Part shown: in pieces, positions 7,532 through 16,177 of the stretch
Position numbering within the stretch: position 1 is the first letter of the stretch
How the letters are laid out: each line of letters starts with the position of its first letter
From: Casp-actino8 sp044358015
Lineage (GTDB): Bacteria > Actinomycetota > Acidimicrobiia > Acidimicrobiales > Ilumatobacteraceae
Length of the DNA: 64,000 bases
Direction: 5' to 3'
Assembly: GCA_044358015.1 (NCBI GenBank)
Contig: JBIKOO010000006.1
Location: forward strand, 13,891-77,890
Position numbers and translations under genes: made by a program
Notes under the pieces: model-generated
Told to the model about the DNA's origin: nothing
The model's database searches: none
What the model saw: the letters and a program-made list of their open reading frames with translations, nothing else

Positions 7532-9157
7532 ATGTCGAAAATTATTGCATTTGACGAGAAGGCTCGCCGTGGCCTCGAAGCCGGTATGAACAAACTGGCT
7601 GACGCCGTTCGCGTCACGCTCGGACCGAAGGGTCGCAACGTCGTTCTCGACAAGAAGTGGGGCGCTCCCACGATCACCAACGACGGTGTCTCCATCGCTA
7701 AAGAAATCGATCTCGAAGATCCATACGAAAAGATCGGTGCTGAACTGGTCAAAGAAGTCGCCAAAAAGACCGACGATGTCGCCGGTGACGGAACAACCAC
7801 CGCAACTGTGTTGGCCTGGGCCATGGTGCGCGAAGGTTTGCGCAACGTTGCTGCTGGCGCCAACCCGATGAGCCTCAAGAAGGGCATCGAGGCTGCTGTT
7901 GTTGCTGCTGTTGGCTCCATCAAAGAACTCTCGAAGGTTGTTGACAGCAAAGAGCAGATCGCTCAAGTTGCTTCAATCTCGGCCGCCGACGTTGAAATCG
8001 GCACCATGATTTCTGATGCCATCGACAAGGTCGGCAAAGACGGTGTCATCACCGTCGAAGAAAGCCAGACCTTCGGCATGGAGATGGATCTCGTTGAAGG
8101 TATGCGCTTCGACAAGGGTTACATCTCGCCGTATTTCGTGACCGACCCCGAGCGTATGGAAGCGGTTCTTGAAGATCCGTACGTGTTGCTCGTGTCGTCA
8201 AAGATCTCGACCGTGCGCGACATGTTGCCGATTCTCGAAAAGGTCATGCAGAGCGGACGTCCTTTGGTGATCATCGCCGAAGATGTCGACGGCGAAGCAT
8301 TGGCAACTTTGGTTGTCAACAAGATTCGTGGAACCTTTAAGTCAGTTGCTGTGAAGGCTCCTGGCTTTGGTGAGCGACGCAAGGCCATGTTGCAAGACAT
8401 CGCCATCCTCACTGGTGGTCAGGTCATCAGCGAAGAAGTTGGTCTCAAGCTCGAAACCGCAACCCTCGATCTCTTGGGTAAGGCCAAGAAGATGATCATC
8501 ACCAAGGACGAGACCACCTTGGTCGAAGGCGCCGGCGATGACGACGACATCAAGGGTCGCATCAACCAGATCAAGGCCGAAATCGAAAACACCGATTCCG
8601 ATTACGACCGAGAGAAGTTGCAAGAGCGTCTCGCCAAGTTGTCAGGTGGCGTTGCAGTGCTCAAGGTTGGCGCTGCTACCGAAGTTGAACTCAAGGAAAA
8701 GAAGCACCGTATTGAAGATGCAGTGAGCACCACCAAGGCTGCAATCGAAGAAGGCGTTGTGCCTGGTGGCGGAGTTGCCTTGTTGCGTTCACAGGCTGCT
8801 GTGTTGGCTGCTGCTGCGTTGCTCACTGGTGACGAAGCAACTGGCGCCCGTTTGGTCGCTAAGGCGCTTGAAGCACCGTTGAAGCAGATCGCTGAAAACG
8901 CTGGTATGGAAGGCGGAGTTGTCGTTGAAAAAGTGCGTAACCTCACCGGTTCAAACGGACTCAACGCAGCCACTGGCGAATACGTTGACCTCGTACAGCT
9001 CGGTGTGATCGACGCTGCCAAGGTGACTCGTTCGGCTTTGCAGAACGCAGCATCAATCGCTGCGTTGTTCTTGACCACCGAGTGCGTCATTGCCGACAAG
9101 CCCGAATCAGAAGACCACTCTGGCCATGGCCACGGTGGCGGCATGGAAGATTTCTAA
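7532..9157 (+). CDS. groEL: Chaperonin GroEL (Hsp60)
   Basis: The 541-residue subunit of the 14-mer folding chamber. It has the full GroEL length with VTLGPKGRNVVLDKKWGAPT (28-47 region), the ATPase motif GDGTTTATVLA near 86-96, the apical domain, and VVPGGGVALLR near 410. The tail SGHGHGGGMEDF is His/Gly-rich rather than a pure GGM repeat, as in some actinobacterial GroEL paralogues. No groES is adjacent, which is common for the second, stand-alone actinobacterial groEL. Control by CIRCE is evident. A strong hairpin terminator follows at 9190-9215. Confidence 0.98.
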   Translation: MSKIIAFDEKARRGLEAGMNKLADAVRVTLGPKGRNVVLDKKWGAPTITNDGVSIAKEIDLEDPYEKIGAELVKEVAKKTDDVAGDGTTTATVLAWAMVREGLRNVAAGANPMSLKKGIEAAVVAAVGSIKELSKVVDSKEQIAQVASISAADVEIGTMISDAIDKVGKDGVITVEESQTFGMEMDLVEGMRFDKGYISPYFVTDPERMEAVLEDPYVLLVSSKISTVRDMLPILEKVMQSGRPLVIIAEDVDGEALATLVVNKIRGTFKSVAVKAPGFGERRKAMLQDIAILTGGQVISEEVGLKLETATLDLLGKAKKMIITKDETTLVEGAGDDDDIKGRINQIKAEIENTDSDYDREKLQERLAKLSGGVAVLKVGAATEVELKEKKHRIEDAVSTTKAAIEEGVVPGGGVALLRSQAAVLAAAALLTGDEATGARLVAKALEAPLKQIAENAGMEGGVVVEKVRNLTGSNGLNAATGEYVDLVQLGVIDAAKVTRSALQNAASIAALFLTTECVIADKPESEDHSGHGHGGGMEDF

Positions 9158-9179
9158 TCTGTCCAGTTCGTCAAAAGAA

Positions 9180-10079
9180 GTGATTGCGCAGAACCCCGAG
9201 GCAACTCGGGGTTCTGTTGCATTAGTGACCTGTCGCGAAGCCCTGGGTATCGACTACGACATGCCGCTCCTGCTCGAGGCTGTTCGGGCTACGGGCATTG
9301 CAGTTGATGAAGTGTCTTGGGACGATGAATCAATTGATTGGTCAACATACGACCAAGTAGTGATCCGTAGCACATGGGATTACCACCGTCGTTATGACGA
9401 ATTTATGCAGTGGGTTCGCACAGTTGGTGCGGTCAGCAAGATCAGTAATTCGCTTGATGTCATCACGTGGAATACCGACAAGCATTATTTGGCTGAAGTT
9501 GCAGCAATGGGTTTACCTGTCGTGCCGACAGTGTTTATCGAACCTGGTCAAGCAGACTGGCTCGAAGATGTGCGCGGGTTGCTCACACAGGGCGACGTGG
9601 TTGTGAAGCCGGCAATCAGCGCCGGCAGCAATGACACCGAACGACACAGCAACATTGATGTTGCACAAAAACACATCACTGAATTGCTTTCGGCACAGCG
9701 ATCAGTCATGTTGCAGCCGTATCTGGCTGATGTGGATGTGCATTCAGAAACCGGTTTGGTTTTTATTGATGGCAAGTTCTCGCATGCGTTTGCCAAGGGC
9801 GCATTGCTGGCACAAGAGAAAAACATGTCGGGCGGTTTGTACGCCGAAGAAGAAATCGGTGTACGACAACCCACTGCCGAGCAACTGTTGATTGGTGAGC
9901 GAGCTGTGAAGTGGTTGACATCACGGTTCGGAAAGTTGCTCTACGCGCGAGTTGATCTATTGCCGACGGCGCGAGGTCCGGTGATCATTGAGATTGAACT
10001 CACTGAACCGTCGTTGTATTTGTTGTTACACCCAGGCGCGGCAGCTGAATTAGCAAATGCCTTAATCACTTATTCGTGA
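9180..10079 (+). CDS. ATP-grasp superfamily protein (RimK/cATP-grasp-like)
   Basis: The N-terminus SVALVTCREALGIDYDMPLL with VVIRSTWDYHRR and later NTDKHYLAEVAAMGLPVVPT matches a family of actinobacterial ATP-grasp ligases. The ATP-grasp core follows: VVVKPAISAGSNDT, a phosphate-binding region, then YARVDLLP and IIEIELTEPSLYL with the Mg-binding E-x-E/E-P-S-L pattern. The frame is open far upstream into groEL. GTG 9180 is the last usable start before the conserved first strand, apart from GTG 9225, which would cut that strand. This start puts the groEL terminator hairpin inside codons 4-12. Substrate unknown. Confidence 0.75.
   Translation: MIAQNPEATRGSVALVTCREALGIDYDMPLLLEAVRATGIAVDEVSWDDESIDWSTYDQVVIRSTWDYHRRYDEFMQWVRTVGAVSKISNSLDVITWNTDKHYLAEVAAMGLPVVPTVFIEPGQADWLEDVRGLLTQGDVVVKPAISAGSNDTERHSNIDVAQKHITELLSAQRSVMLQPYLADVDVHSETGLVFIDGKFSHAFAKGALLAQEKNMSGGLYAEEEIGVRQPTAEQLLIGERAVKWLTSRFGKLLYARVDLLPTARGPVIIEIELTEPSLYLLLHPGAAAELANALITYS
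9190..9215 (+). terminator. Hairpin terminator of groEL, inside the start of the next ORF
   Basis: An 11-bp perfect stem (AGAACCCCGAG / CTCGGGGTTCT) is closed by a GCAA tetraloop and begins 32 bases after the groEL stop. The bases that follow (GTTGCATT) are not a strong U-tract, so termination may be partial and allow readthrough into the ATP-grasp gene. Confidence 0.7.
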
Positions 10080-11237
10080 CTATTGATCAAATGTCGCGGT
10101 GCCAGCAACTTCAAGAATCATTGACGTTCCGTTAAATGACATCAGGATCGGTTGACTCATTGTCCCGGTGTTTGAGTCGTAGATGTTGATCAAAATGAGA
10201 TCACCAAAAATTTCAATCGACTCAATCGTTGAGTACAAACCCTGAGGCAGACGTATTTCGGCGACACGGGTCGCGCTGGTTCGATCAAGGACAACTAAGA
10301 GATCCGCTTCGACCCAGGCAAGTCGCTGACCACTTGGATCCACGGTGAATCGACTTGGGCAAACCGAGCAATCACTATACGAGTCGGCAAGACCTAAGTC
10401 ATTGGGAATGGTGGTACCGCCGTCAAGGTGGAGGAAAAACGGGCCGGTGTCGGCTTCGGCTGAAAATTGCCCGACAATGATGTTGCTACCGAATGTCAGT
10501 CGAGATGTACCACTTTCCCAACCTCCGACTATTCCAAAAGATGTAGTGAGGCCAGTATTCAAGCTCATGGCGAAAAGCTCTTCTTTCGAGTCCTCCATGC
10601 CGAAACCACTGCTGACTGAGTACAAAACGAACCAGTCGCCTGCCGCCCCCTCAGAATAAACATCGTGTAAGCGCAACCATTCAATTGCCGGATCCACAAC
10701 ACTTTTGACCACCGTGGTAGTTGCGCCCACTCGGTAAATGTTCGTATCGGCCTGTTGCCCATAACCAACTGAAGAGTGTTGCGCGATGTACGAACCATCG
10801 GGCAGTCGGAACGCAGTCGCCCATGAGTTGCTATCAAATCGTGTTGTGATTCCGCCAGCGAAATGGCTGATGCCCTGGCTACCTGCAATGGTGATCGGTT
10901 GTGCGACGTATTTAAACTCGACTGCAGTGGTCGTGGTCGAAGTGGTTGTCGTTTCTTCGACTGTGGTCGGAATCAAAGTGGTCGCGATTGAAGCTGGCAA
11001 TGTTGTTGACGAAGCCACCGACGTTGATGATGAAGTTGATGTCGTTGTAATGGCTGTGCTTGTGTCATTTCCACCCAACGAGAGTGTCAGAATCAAGCCC
11101 ACGATCAGCATGACGACAAAGGCACTTGCGCCGATGACGACGAGTTGACGGGTCGGCGTGCCTGATGGCGGTGGAGTCACTGGTATAGCGGTGGTCTGGG
11201 CCCACAGATCATCGGACTCGATGCCGTCGTTGCTCAT
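10080..11237 (-). CDS. Membrane-anchored extracytoplasmic protein, propeller-like, unknown function
   Basis: The 385-residue product has a short cytoplasmic N-terminus with Pro/Thr, one membrane helix at about 31-54 (LVVIGASAFVVMLIVGLILTLSLGG split across the bilayer) and a long Ser/Thr linker (about 57-107, TSTSSSTS, TTTTSTTTT). After this comes a domain of about 280 residues rich in beta strands and Gly-aromatic repeats (FRLPDGSYIA, DPSGQRLAWVEADLLVV) that suggests a beta-propeller. A CSVC motif near residue 295 could be a disulfide. No enzyme motif is recognised. It ends directly against the convergent ATP-grasp gene (10079/10080). Confidence 0.7.
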   Translation of the reverse strand: MSNDGIESDDLWAQTTAIPVTPPPSGTPTRQLVVIGASAFVVMLIVGLILTLSLGGNDTSTAITTTSTSSSTSVASSTTLPASIATTLIPTTVEETTTTSTTTTAVEFKYVAQPITIAGSQGISHFAGGITTRFDSNSWATAFRLPDGSYIAQHSSVGYGQQADTNIYRVGATTTVVKSVVDPAIEWLRLHDVYSEGAAGDWFVLYSVSSGFGMEDSKEELFAMSLNTGLTTSFGIVGGWESGTSRLTFGSNIIVGQFSAEADTGPFFLHLDGGTTIPNDLGLADSYSDCSVCPSRFTVDPSGQRLAWVEADLLVVLDRTSATRVAEIRLPQGLYSTIESIEIFGDLILINIYDSNTGTMSQPILMSFNGTSMILEVAGTATFDQ

Positions 11238-11262
11238 ACCGTTGACCGTAGCCTTTCAAGTA

Positions 11263-12057
11263 ATGACTCGTAAACGCACCGACAAACTTTTGGTCGTCAA
11301 GATCGATTCTGAGTCGTCGCGTCGCGTGCCAGACGACTTAGTCGTTGAAGAGCCGATGTCAATTCGCCTTGACGGTCATTTAGTCGCTACGACGATGCGT
11401 ACCCCTGGGCACGATTACGAATTGGCGGTCGGGTTCTGCTTTAACGAGGGTTTATTGGCCGGTTCTCCGGTCCAGGGCGTGCGTTACTGCGCCGATGGTT
11501 CAGCTGTCGAGAGCAATTTCAATGTGGTGACCGTTGAGACCGGCGGTCGTGCGCCAGTGCCGACTCCGCGGCTGGGGACGACGACATCTAGTTGCGGAGT
11601 CTGTGGCACTGAATCGATTGATGTATTGGCTGAGCGATTGTCGCCATTGCCGAGCGATCAATTGGCGACGATTCCTACGTCACTCGTTTTGACGATCGCA
11701 GAATTAGTGCGCCCGAGTCAGATTCTTTTTGAGCAGACGGGAGCGGTGCACGCCGCCGCTGCTTTTAACGTGGTCGGTGACGTGCTCGTGGTCCGCGAAG
11801 ATGTGGGGCGCCACAACGCTGTTGACAAGGTGGTCGGGCGACTGTTGTTGGACCATTCATTACCCGCTCAAGGCCTCGGACTTTTTGTTTCCAGCCGTGC
11901 CAGTTTTGAGATGGTGCAGAAGGCGTGGGCGGCTGGATTCGGTACTTTGGTGTCGGTCGGTGCGCCGACTTTGTTGGCCGTTCAAACAGCAAAAACTGCA
12001 GGCATCTCTCTTTTTGGCTTTGTGAGAGACGGTTCGGCTGTTCGGTACAACCCCTGA
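11263..12057 (+). CDS. fdhD: Formate dehydrogenase accessory sulfurtransferase FdhD
   Basis: FdhD passes sulfur from a cysteine desulfurase to the Mo-bis-PGD cofactor of formate dehydrogenases. The 264-residue protein carries the catalytic pair C111-x-x-C114 in SSCGVCG, then QTGAVHAAA (about 180) and REDVGRHNAVDKVVG (about 195-209), all hallmarks of the family. ATG 11263 is used; longer frames run back into the divergent gene. No formate dehydrogenase is in the window, but a molybdate transporter is (33.3-35.6 kb) and so is a probable selenoprotein, so the client is likely a molybdenum formate dehydrogenase elsewhere. Confidence 0.93.
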   Translation: MTRKRTDKLLVVKIDSESSRRVPDDLVVEEPMSIRLDGHLVATTMRTPGHDYELAVGFCFNEGLLAGSPVQGVRYCADGSAVESNFNVVTVETGGRAPVPTPRLGTTTSSCGVCGTESIDVLAERLSPLPSDQLATIPTSLVLTIAELVRPSQILFEQTGAVHAAAAFNVVGDVLVVREDVGRHNAVDKVVGRLLLDHSLPAQGLGLFVSSRASFEMVQKAWAAGFGTLVSVGAPTLLAVQTAKTAGISLFGFVRDGSAVRYNP

Positions 12058-12119
12058 GCAAAAAGGCGACATATACAATGGTAATTCAGTCAGAAAATTG
12101 CGTAATCAAAGGCGGAAAT

Positions 12120-15100
12120 ATGAAAAAAGCTCTGGGGTCAGCCAGCAGAATTTTTGTCAGCCTCCTCCTTTTCGGAGTCACATTGGCGATGACACAAATT
12201 CCGTTTGCTCACGAGGCGTCAGCCATCAGTTTGGGATGGAGCCAGGGCGGACCCGCTATGAAACGGTTGGTTGATGTCTCGGCATCGAACGATGGTGTTA
12301 TTGCATATGCCACCGAAGATCCGACGGGTGGGGTTCTGCGCAAAATTTGGAAATCAACTGATGGTGGAGCCAACTGGATCGAACTCGCAAATGCACCGAG
12401 CACTTCGTGGGGGGCCATCGCAGTCAGTGGCAATGGCCAAATCGTCTTTGCGTTGTCTTGGGCTGGCGCTGATCAAAGTATTTATCAATCAATTGACTCG
12501 GGTTCTACTTGGACCTTGGCTTATAAGACATCGAATCAATTGAACGATATTGCGATTTCAGATTCAGGTAACACTGTTGCCGTTGCGACGAAGGATGGAA
12601 TACTGAAATCAGTCGACGGAGGTAAGAGTTACACCCTGGCACCTAATAGCCCAGGTGCGACGATTATCGACATGAGTTCTGATGGAAGCATGCTCGTCGC
12701 TGCGCATTATTACACGACAATCAAGAAGTCGATTGATGGTGGCGATACCTGGCTTGACCTTGCAACGTCTGGTACGAATTGGAATCAGATTGCGATATCG
12801 GATGATGGATTAACCATCATGGGAGCAGCAAAAGGCAATGCTGCTGGCGTGATGTCATCGCGAGATGGTGGACAGACATTTACTAGCGCGAATATTGGAT
12901 CAACGTTTCTTGATCAAGCGGTGTTTGGTGGTATGTCCGACGACGGAATGATCATGATTGCCGCATCGTATGGAAGTAGCCCGCAGATGTCGATAGACCG
13001 TGGTGTGACGTGGAGCAGTTCTGGATTGCCAGCAGTGGGCTGGACAGGTTTTGCATTGAGTGATTCGGCCGTACCGAATCGTCGAATCATAGCCATTACC
13101 GAAAATGCGCAGGTCTTCTCGTATAGTCCGATCCCAAGTCCTTTGATTTCGTTGTTGTCGCCAAATGCTGGAACGACAACCGGTGGTCGTGAGGTGACAA
13201 TCTTCGGATCACATTTCACCAACGTGACCGGCGTGTCCTTTGGGTCAGTAGCGGCCTCGTCATATGAGGTATTGAGTCAATCAATGATGACGGCAGTTGC
13301 GCCTGCTCAAGCTGACGGCGCAGTCAACGTGACGGTGACAACTGATAGTGGCACAAGTCAGTCAGTCGCCACCTACACATATGAACCAGCGATTGTCCCA
13401 ACGTTAGATTCGGTCACACCAAATTCTGGGTCGCCTGCTGGCGGTGCGTATGCAACGTTGAGCGGAACTGGTTTTCGCGACATCATCTCCATAACGGTTG
13501 GTGGGGTGCCTGCCGACGATTATTACTTTCTTGATGACAACGAACTTCGATTTGAAATTCCCGCCGGGGCCGTCGGGACAGTGGATATTGTGCTCACGAC
13601 TGATGGTGGAGTTGCAACTCTCGTTAACGCTTTCACCTATGACGAAGCGCTGCGATCACCAGTAATGGGTTGGGCCGGATTGAGTTCGCTGCCCTCTGAC
13701 GATGACATTGGTGGATATGTTTCAAAGGTTGTTCAAGACAGTCGTGGAAGCGTGTACATCTTGGGCTACTTTGAAAATGCAAGTGCCGATCCAACTGCAG
13801 ATTTCGTTGCTCGATGGAATGGTGCAAGTTGGGAGGGGATCGGCTCAAACGGTGCAGGTGAGTCGGCATTTGAATGCGAATTCAATGATTGCTATTTTAC
13901 CGATGTGGTCATTGCTCCGAATGGCGATGTCTATGTCTCTGGTGATTTCGATCTTACAGGACAACCCGAACGGCTCTCAATTGCTAGGTGGGATGGAACC
14001 ACGTGGAGTGCGGTCGGAAATAGAACGTTCTATATCTCGGCGATGGCTCTTGATAGTGATAGTCGCCTTGTCGTTACAGGAGACTTTGAAAATCTGTCTG
14101 GGGTTCCTGAGGCTGATTACATCGCCAAGTGGGATGGAGATTCATGGTTGGCTCTCGGTTCAAATGGGACTGGTGATGGGTTCCTTAATGCGATGGGATA
14201 TTTGATAACAGCAGGAAGTAATTCGTCACTTTACGTTTCTGGCGAATTCACCGATGTCGCGGGAATTGTTGGAAATGACTACATCGCGAAATGGAATGGT
14301 TCAAATTGGGAATCGCTTGGTGAACACGTCATTGATGGAGATGAAGTTGATCTTCAAGCGAGTTCACTCTTAGTTGACTCGACTTCTGGTACCGACATCT
14401 TGTATGTGGCTGGCGGTTTCTACTGGGAAGATCACGAAGACCTACAAGTCGCAAAATGGGACGGAACCGCTTGGTCAGCCATTGAAGGGGATTCGCCTCT
14501 AGATGGCTACGTCAATAGCTTGGCTCAAGCACCTACCGGTGCATTGGTTGCAGTTGGTCAATTCGGTTGGCGAAATGAAGATTCGTACTCAAGTATTGCA
14601 TCTTGGGACGGAAAGAGTTGGCGCCCACTAGGAAGTGATGATGCCTATCTGACATCAGTTGTCGTCACTTCTGACTCGCGCCTGATTGTGGGAGGACGTT
14701 TTAGCGACTTGGGAGACTCTGCTACCGCAGACTGGCTAGCCATTTCGCAACCGGTGGCGCGATTACGAAACGTCGGAACATCAGCGACGGTGACTCCCAA
14801 TATTGGACCTGAAAATGGTGGCTCGAGAGTAACTTTGATGGGCACACATTTCTCACAAGCCACCCAAGTGAAATTTGGAACAAACGTCGCGACTGATCTG
14901 ACGGTGGTCTCGGCCGACTCAATATCGGTGACAACCCCGGCTCATGCGCCTGGTGTTGTTGATGTGAGCATCATTTCACCTTCTGGAACTCAAGTTTTTC
15001 CCAGTGCATTCACTTACTTTGAACCTGTCTCAAGCGTTGTTGATACTGAAGAGGAGTTGTTGTTACTTCCCGAACAGTCGATTACGGCCAAGAACCAATT

Positions 15101-15464
15101 TGTGGCGGGCGATTCGTTGACAATTTCAGTTCCGGGCTTGGTGCCCGGCGAACGAGTGCAATTCATTCTTGCGTCAACTCCAGAATTGTTGGCGAGTACT
15201 ACTGCTGACGTAGATGGCGTTGCAACAGCAACTTTTGTATTCCCTCGCGATGTTCATGGATTCCATACATTGGCAGTTTTTGCACCGATAAGTGCTCGTG
15301 GAATGCGCCAGGCGATTTTTATTCACCCATTCGGAACGGTGATCGGCTTAGGTACTTTGCCCAAGACCGGTTCAGAAATTCAATTGTGGTTGCCATTTGT
15401 CATAGCAATCTTGGGCTTCTTGCTCATCACAATCTCAGGGAATCGCCGGCGCAAGATAGCGTAA
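12120..15464 (+). CDS. LPXTG-anchored surface protein with BNR, IPT/TIG and propeller repeats
   Basis: The 1114-residue product starts with a Sec signal (MKKALGSASRIFVSLLLFG..., cleavage near HEASA, residues 35-40). Residues 45-380 hold at least six BNR/VPS10-type repeats (STDGGANW, SVDGGKSY, SIDGGDTW, SRDGGQTF, SIDRGVTW). Two IPT/TIG domains follow (SPNAGTTTGGREVTIFGSHF; TPNSGSPAGGAYATLSGTGF), then a second propeller of six W(D/N)G..W..(I/L)G repeats (about 520-860) and a third IPT domain. The C-terminus has LPKTG at 1080-1084, a hydrophobic helix and an RRRK tail, the classical sortase signal. A GGCGG ribosome site precedes ATG 12120. An adhesive or sugar-binding role is likely. Confidence 0.85.
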   Translation: MKKALGSASRIFVSLLLFGVTLAMTQIPFAHEASAISLGWSQGGPAMKRLVDVSASNDGVIAYATEDPTGGVLRKIWKSTDGGANWIELANAPSTSWGAIAVSGNGQIVFALSWAGADQSIYQSIDSGSTWTLAYKTSNQLNDIAISDSGNTVAVATKDGILKSVDGGKSYTLAPNSPGATIIDMSSDGSMLVAAHYYTTIKKSIDGGDTWLDLATSGTNWNQIAISDDGLTIMGAAKGNAAGVMSSRDGGQTFTSANIGSTFLDQAVFGGMSDDGMIMIAASYGSSPQMSIDRGVTWSSSGLPAVGWTGFALSDSAVPNRRIIAITENAQVFSYSPIPSPLISLLSPNAGTTTGGREVTIFGSHFTNVTGVSFGSVAASSYEVLSQSMMTAVAPAQADGAVNVTVTTDSGTSQSVATYTYEPAIVPTLDSVTPNSGSPAGGAYATLSGTGFRDIISITVGGVPADDYYFLDDNELRFEIPAGAVGTVDIVLTTDGGVATLVNAFTYDEALRSPVMGWAGLSSLPSDDDIGGYVSKVVQDSRGSVYILGYFENASADPTADFVARWNGASWEGIGSNGAGESAFECEFNDCYFTDVVIAPNGDVYVSGDFDLTGQPERLSIARWDGTTWSAVGNRTFYISAMALDSDSRLVVTGDFENLSGVPEADYIAKWDGDSWLALGSNGTGDGFLNAMGYLITAGSNSSLYVSGEFTDVAGIVGNDYIAKWNGSNWESLGEHVIDGDEVDLQASSLLVDSTSGTDILYVAGGFYWEDHEDLQVAKWDGTAWSAIEGDSPLDGYVNSLAQAPTGALVAVGQFGWRNEDSYSSIASWDGKSWRPLGSDDAYLTSVVVTSDSRLIVGGRFSDLGDSATADWLAISQPVARLRNVGTSATVTPNIGPENGGSRVTLMGTHFSQATQVKFGTNVATDLTVVSADSISVTTPAHAPGVVDVSIISPSGTQVFPSAFTYFEPVSSVVDTEEELLLLPEQSITAKNQFVAGDSLTISVPGLVPGERVQFILASTPELLASTTADVDGVATATFVFPRDVHGFHTLAVFAPISARGMRQAIFIHPFGTVIGLGTLPKTGSEIQLWLPFVIAILGFLLITISGNRRRKIA

Positions 15465-15469
15465 GGGCC

Positions 15470-16177
15470 ATGAGCGAACATGCCCCAGTCGTAGGTCCTG
15501 CCGAAGACGGAACGATCAGTCCAAGTGTTGGTCTTTCAGTCATCCATCTTTTTGCCAAACCAACTTTGGTGTACGAGGCGGACGAATTCATCGCGGCAGT
15601 AAAAGAGGCTGAAGCTCAAGGTGTACAAGTTGTGTGTATCTCAATGCTTGGCCACAAGGCCGACGTGGCAATCATGGCGCTCACGAAAGATTGGCGTTTG
15701 CTGCGCAAGTTTCAAACTGCAATACAACACGCTGGTCTCGACATCATTGACAGTTATGTGTCAATGACCGAAGTCAGTGAATACGCCGTTGGTATGCCCG
15801 AGGCAATGTTGACACCACGGCTGTACCCGCAACTTCCACCCGAAGGCAAGTTGGCGTGGTGTTTCTACCCGATGAGCAAGAGCCGCGTGAAAGACGCGAA
15901 CTGGTTCACTTTGCCGTATGACCGCCGCAAAGAACTGATGCACGAACATGGCACGAGTGGACGCAAGTTCGCTGGCCGAGTGATTCAGGTCGTCACTGGT
16001 TCGACCGGAGTCGACGATTTCGAATGGGGCGTCACGTTGTTTGCGAATCGCCCAGATGATTTGAAAGAAGTTGTCTACACGATGCGATTTGATGAAGCAT
16101 CTGCGGTCTACGCCGAGTTCGGAACGTTCTATGTCGGAACCGTGACTGACGTCAGCGAGCTTGCAAGCCTGATTTAA
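15470..16177 (+). CDS. hemQ: Coproheme decarboxylase (HemQ/ChdC, chlorite-dismutase family)
   Basis: HemQ oxidatively decarboxylates coproheme III to haem b in the coproporphyrin-dependent pathway of Gram-positive bacteria. The 235-residue protein carries CFYPMSKSR (131-139; Y133 the catalytic tyrosine, K137), NWFTLPYDRRKELMHEHGTSGRKFAGRV with proximal-type His160, TGSTGVDDFEWGVTLF, and the MRFDEASAVYAEFGTFYVG ending. The distal Arg of true chlorite dismutases is not apparent. ATG 15470, with AAGGG just upstream, lies 3 bp after the LPXTG gene. No other haem gene is adjacent. Confidence 0.92.
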   Translation: MSEHAPVVGPAEDGTISPSVGLSVIHLFAKPTLVYEADEFIAAVKEAEAQGVQVVCISMLGHKADVAIMALTKDWRLLRKFQTAIQHAGLDIIDSYVSMTEVSEYAVGMPEAMLTPRLYPQLPPEGKLAWCFYPMSKSRVKDANWFTLPYDRRKELMHEHGTSGRKFAGRVIQVVTGSTGVDDFEWGVTLFANRPDDLKEVVYTMRFDEASAVYAEFGTFYVGTVTDVSELASLI

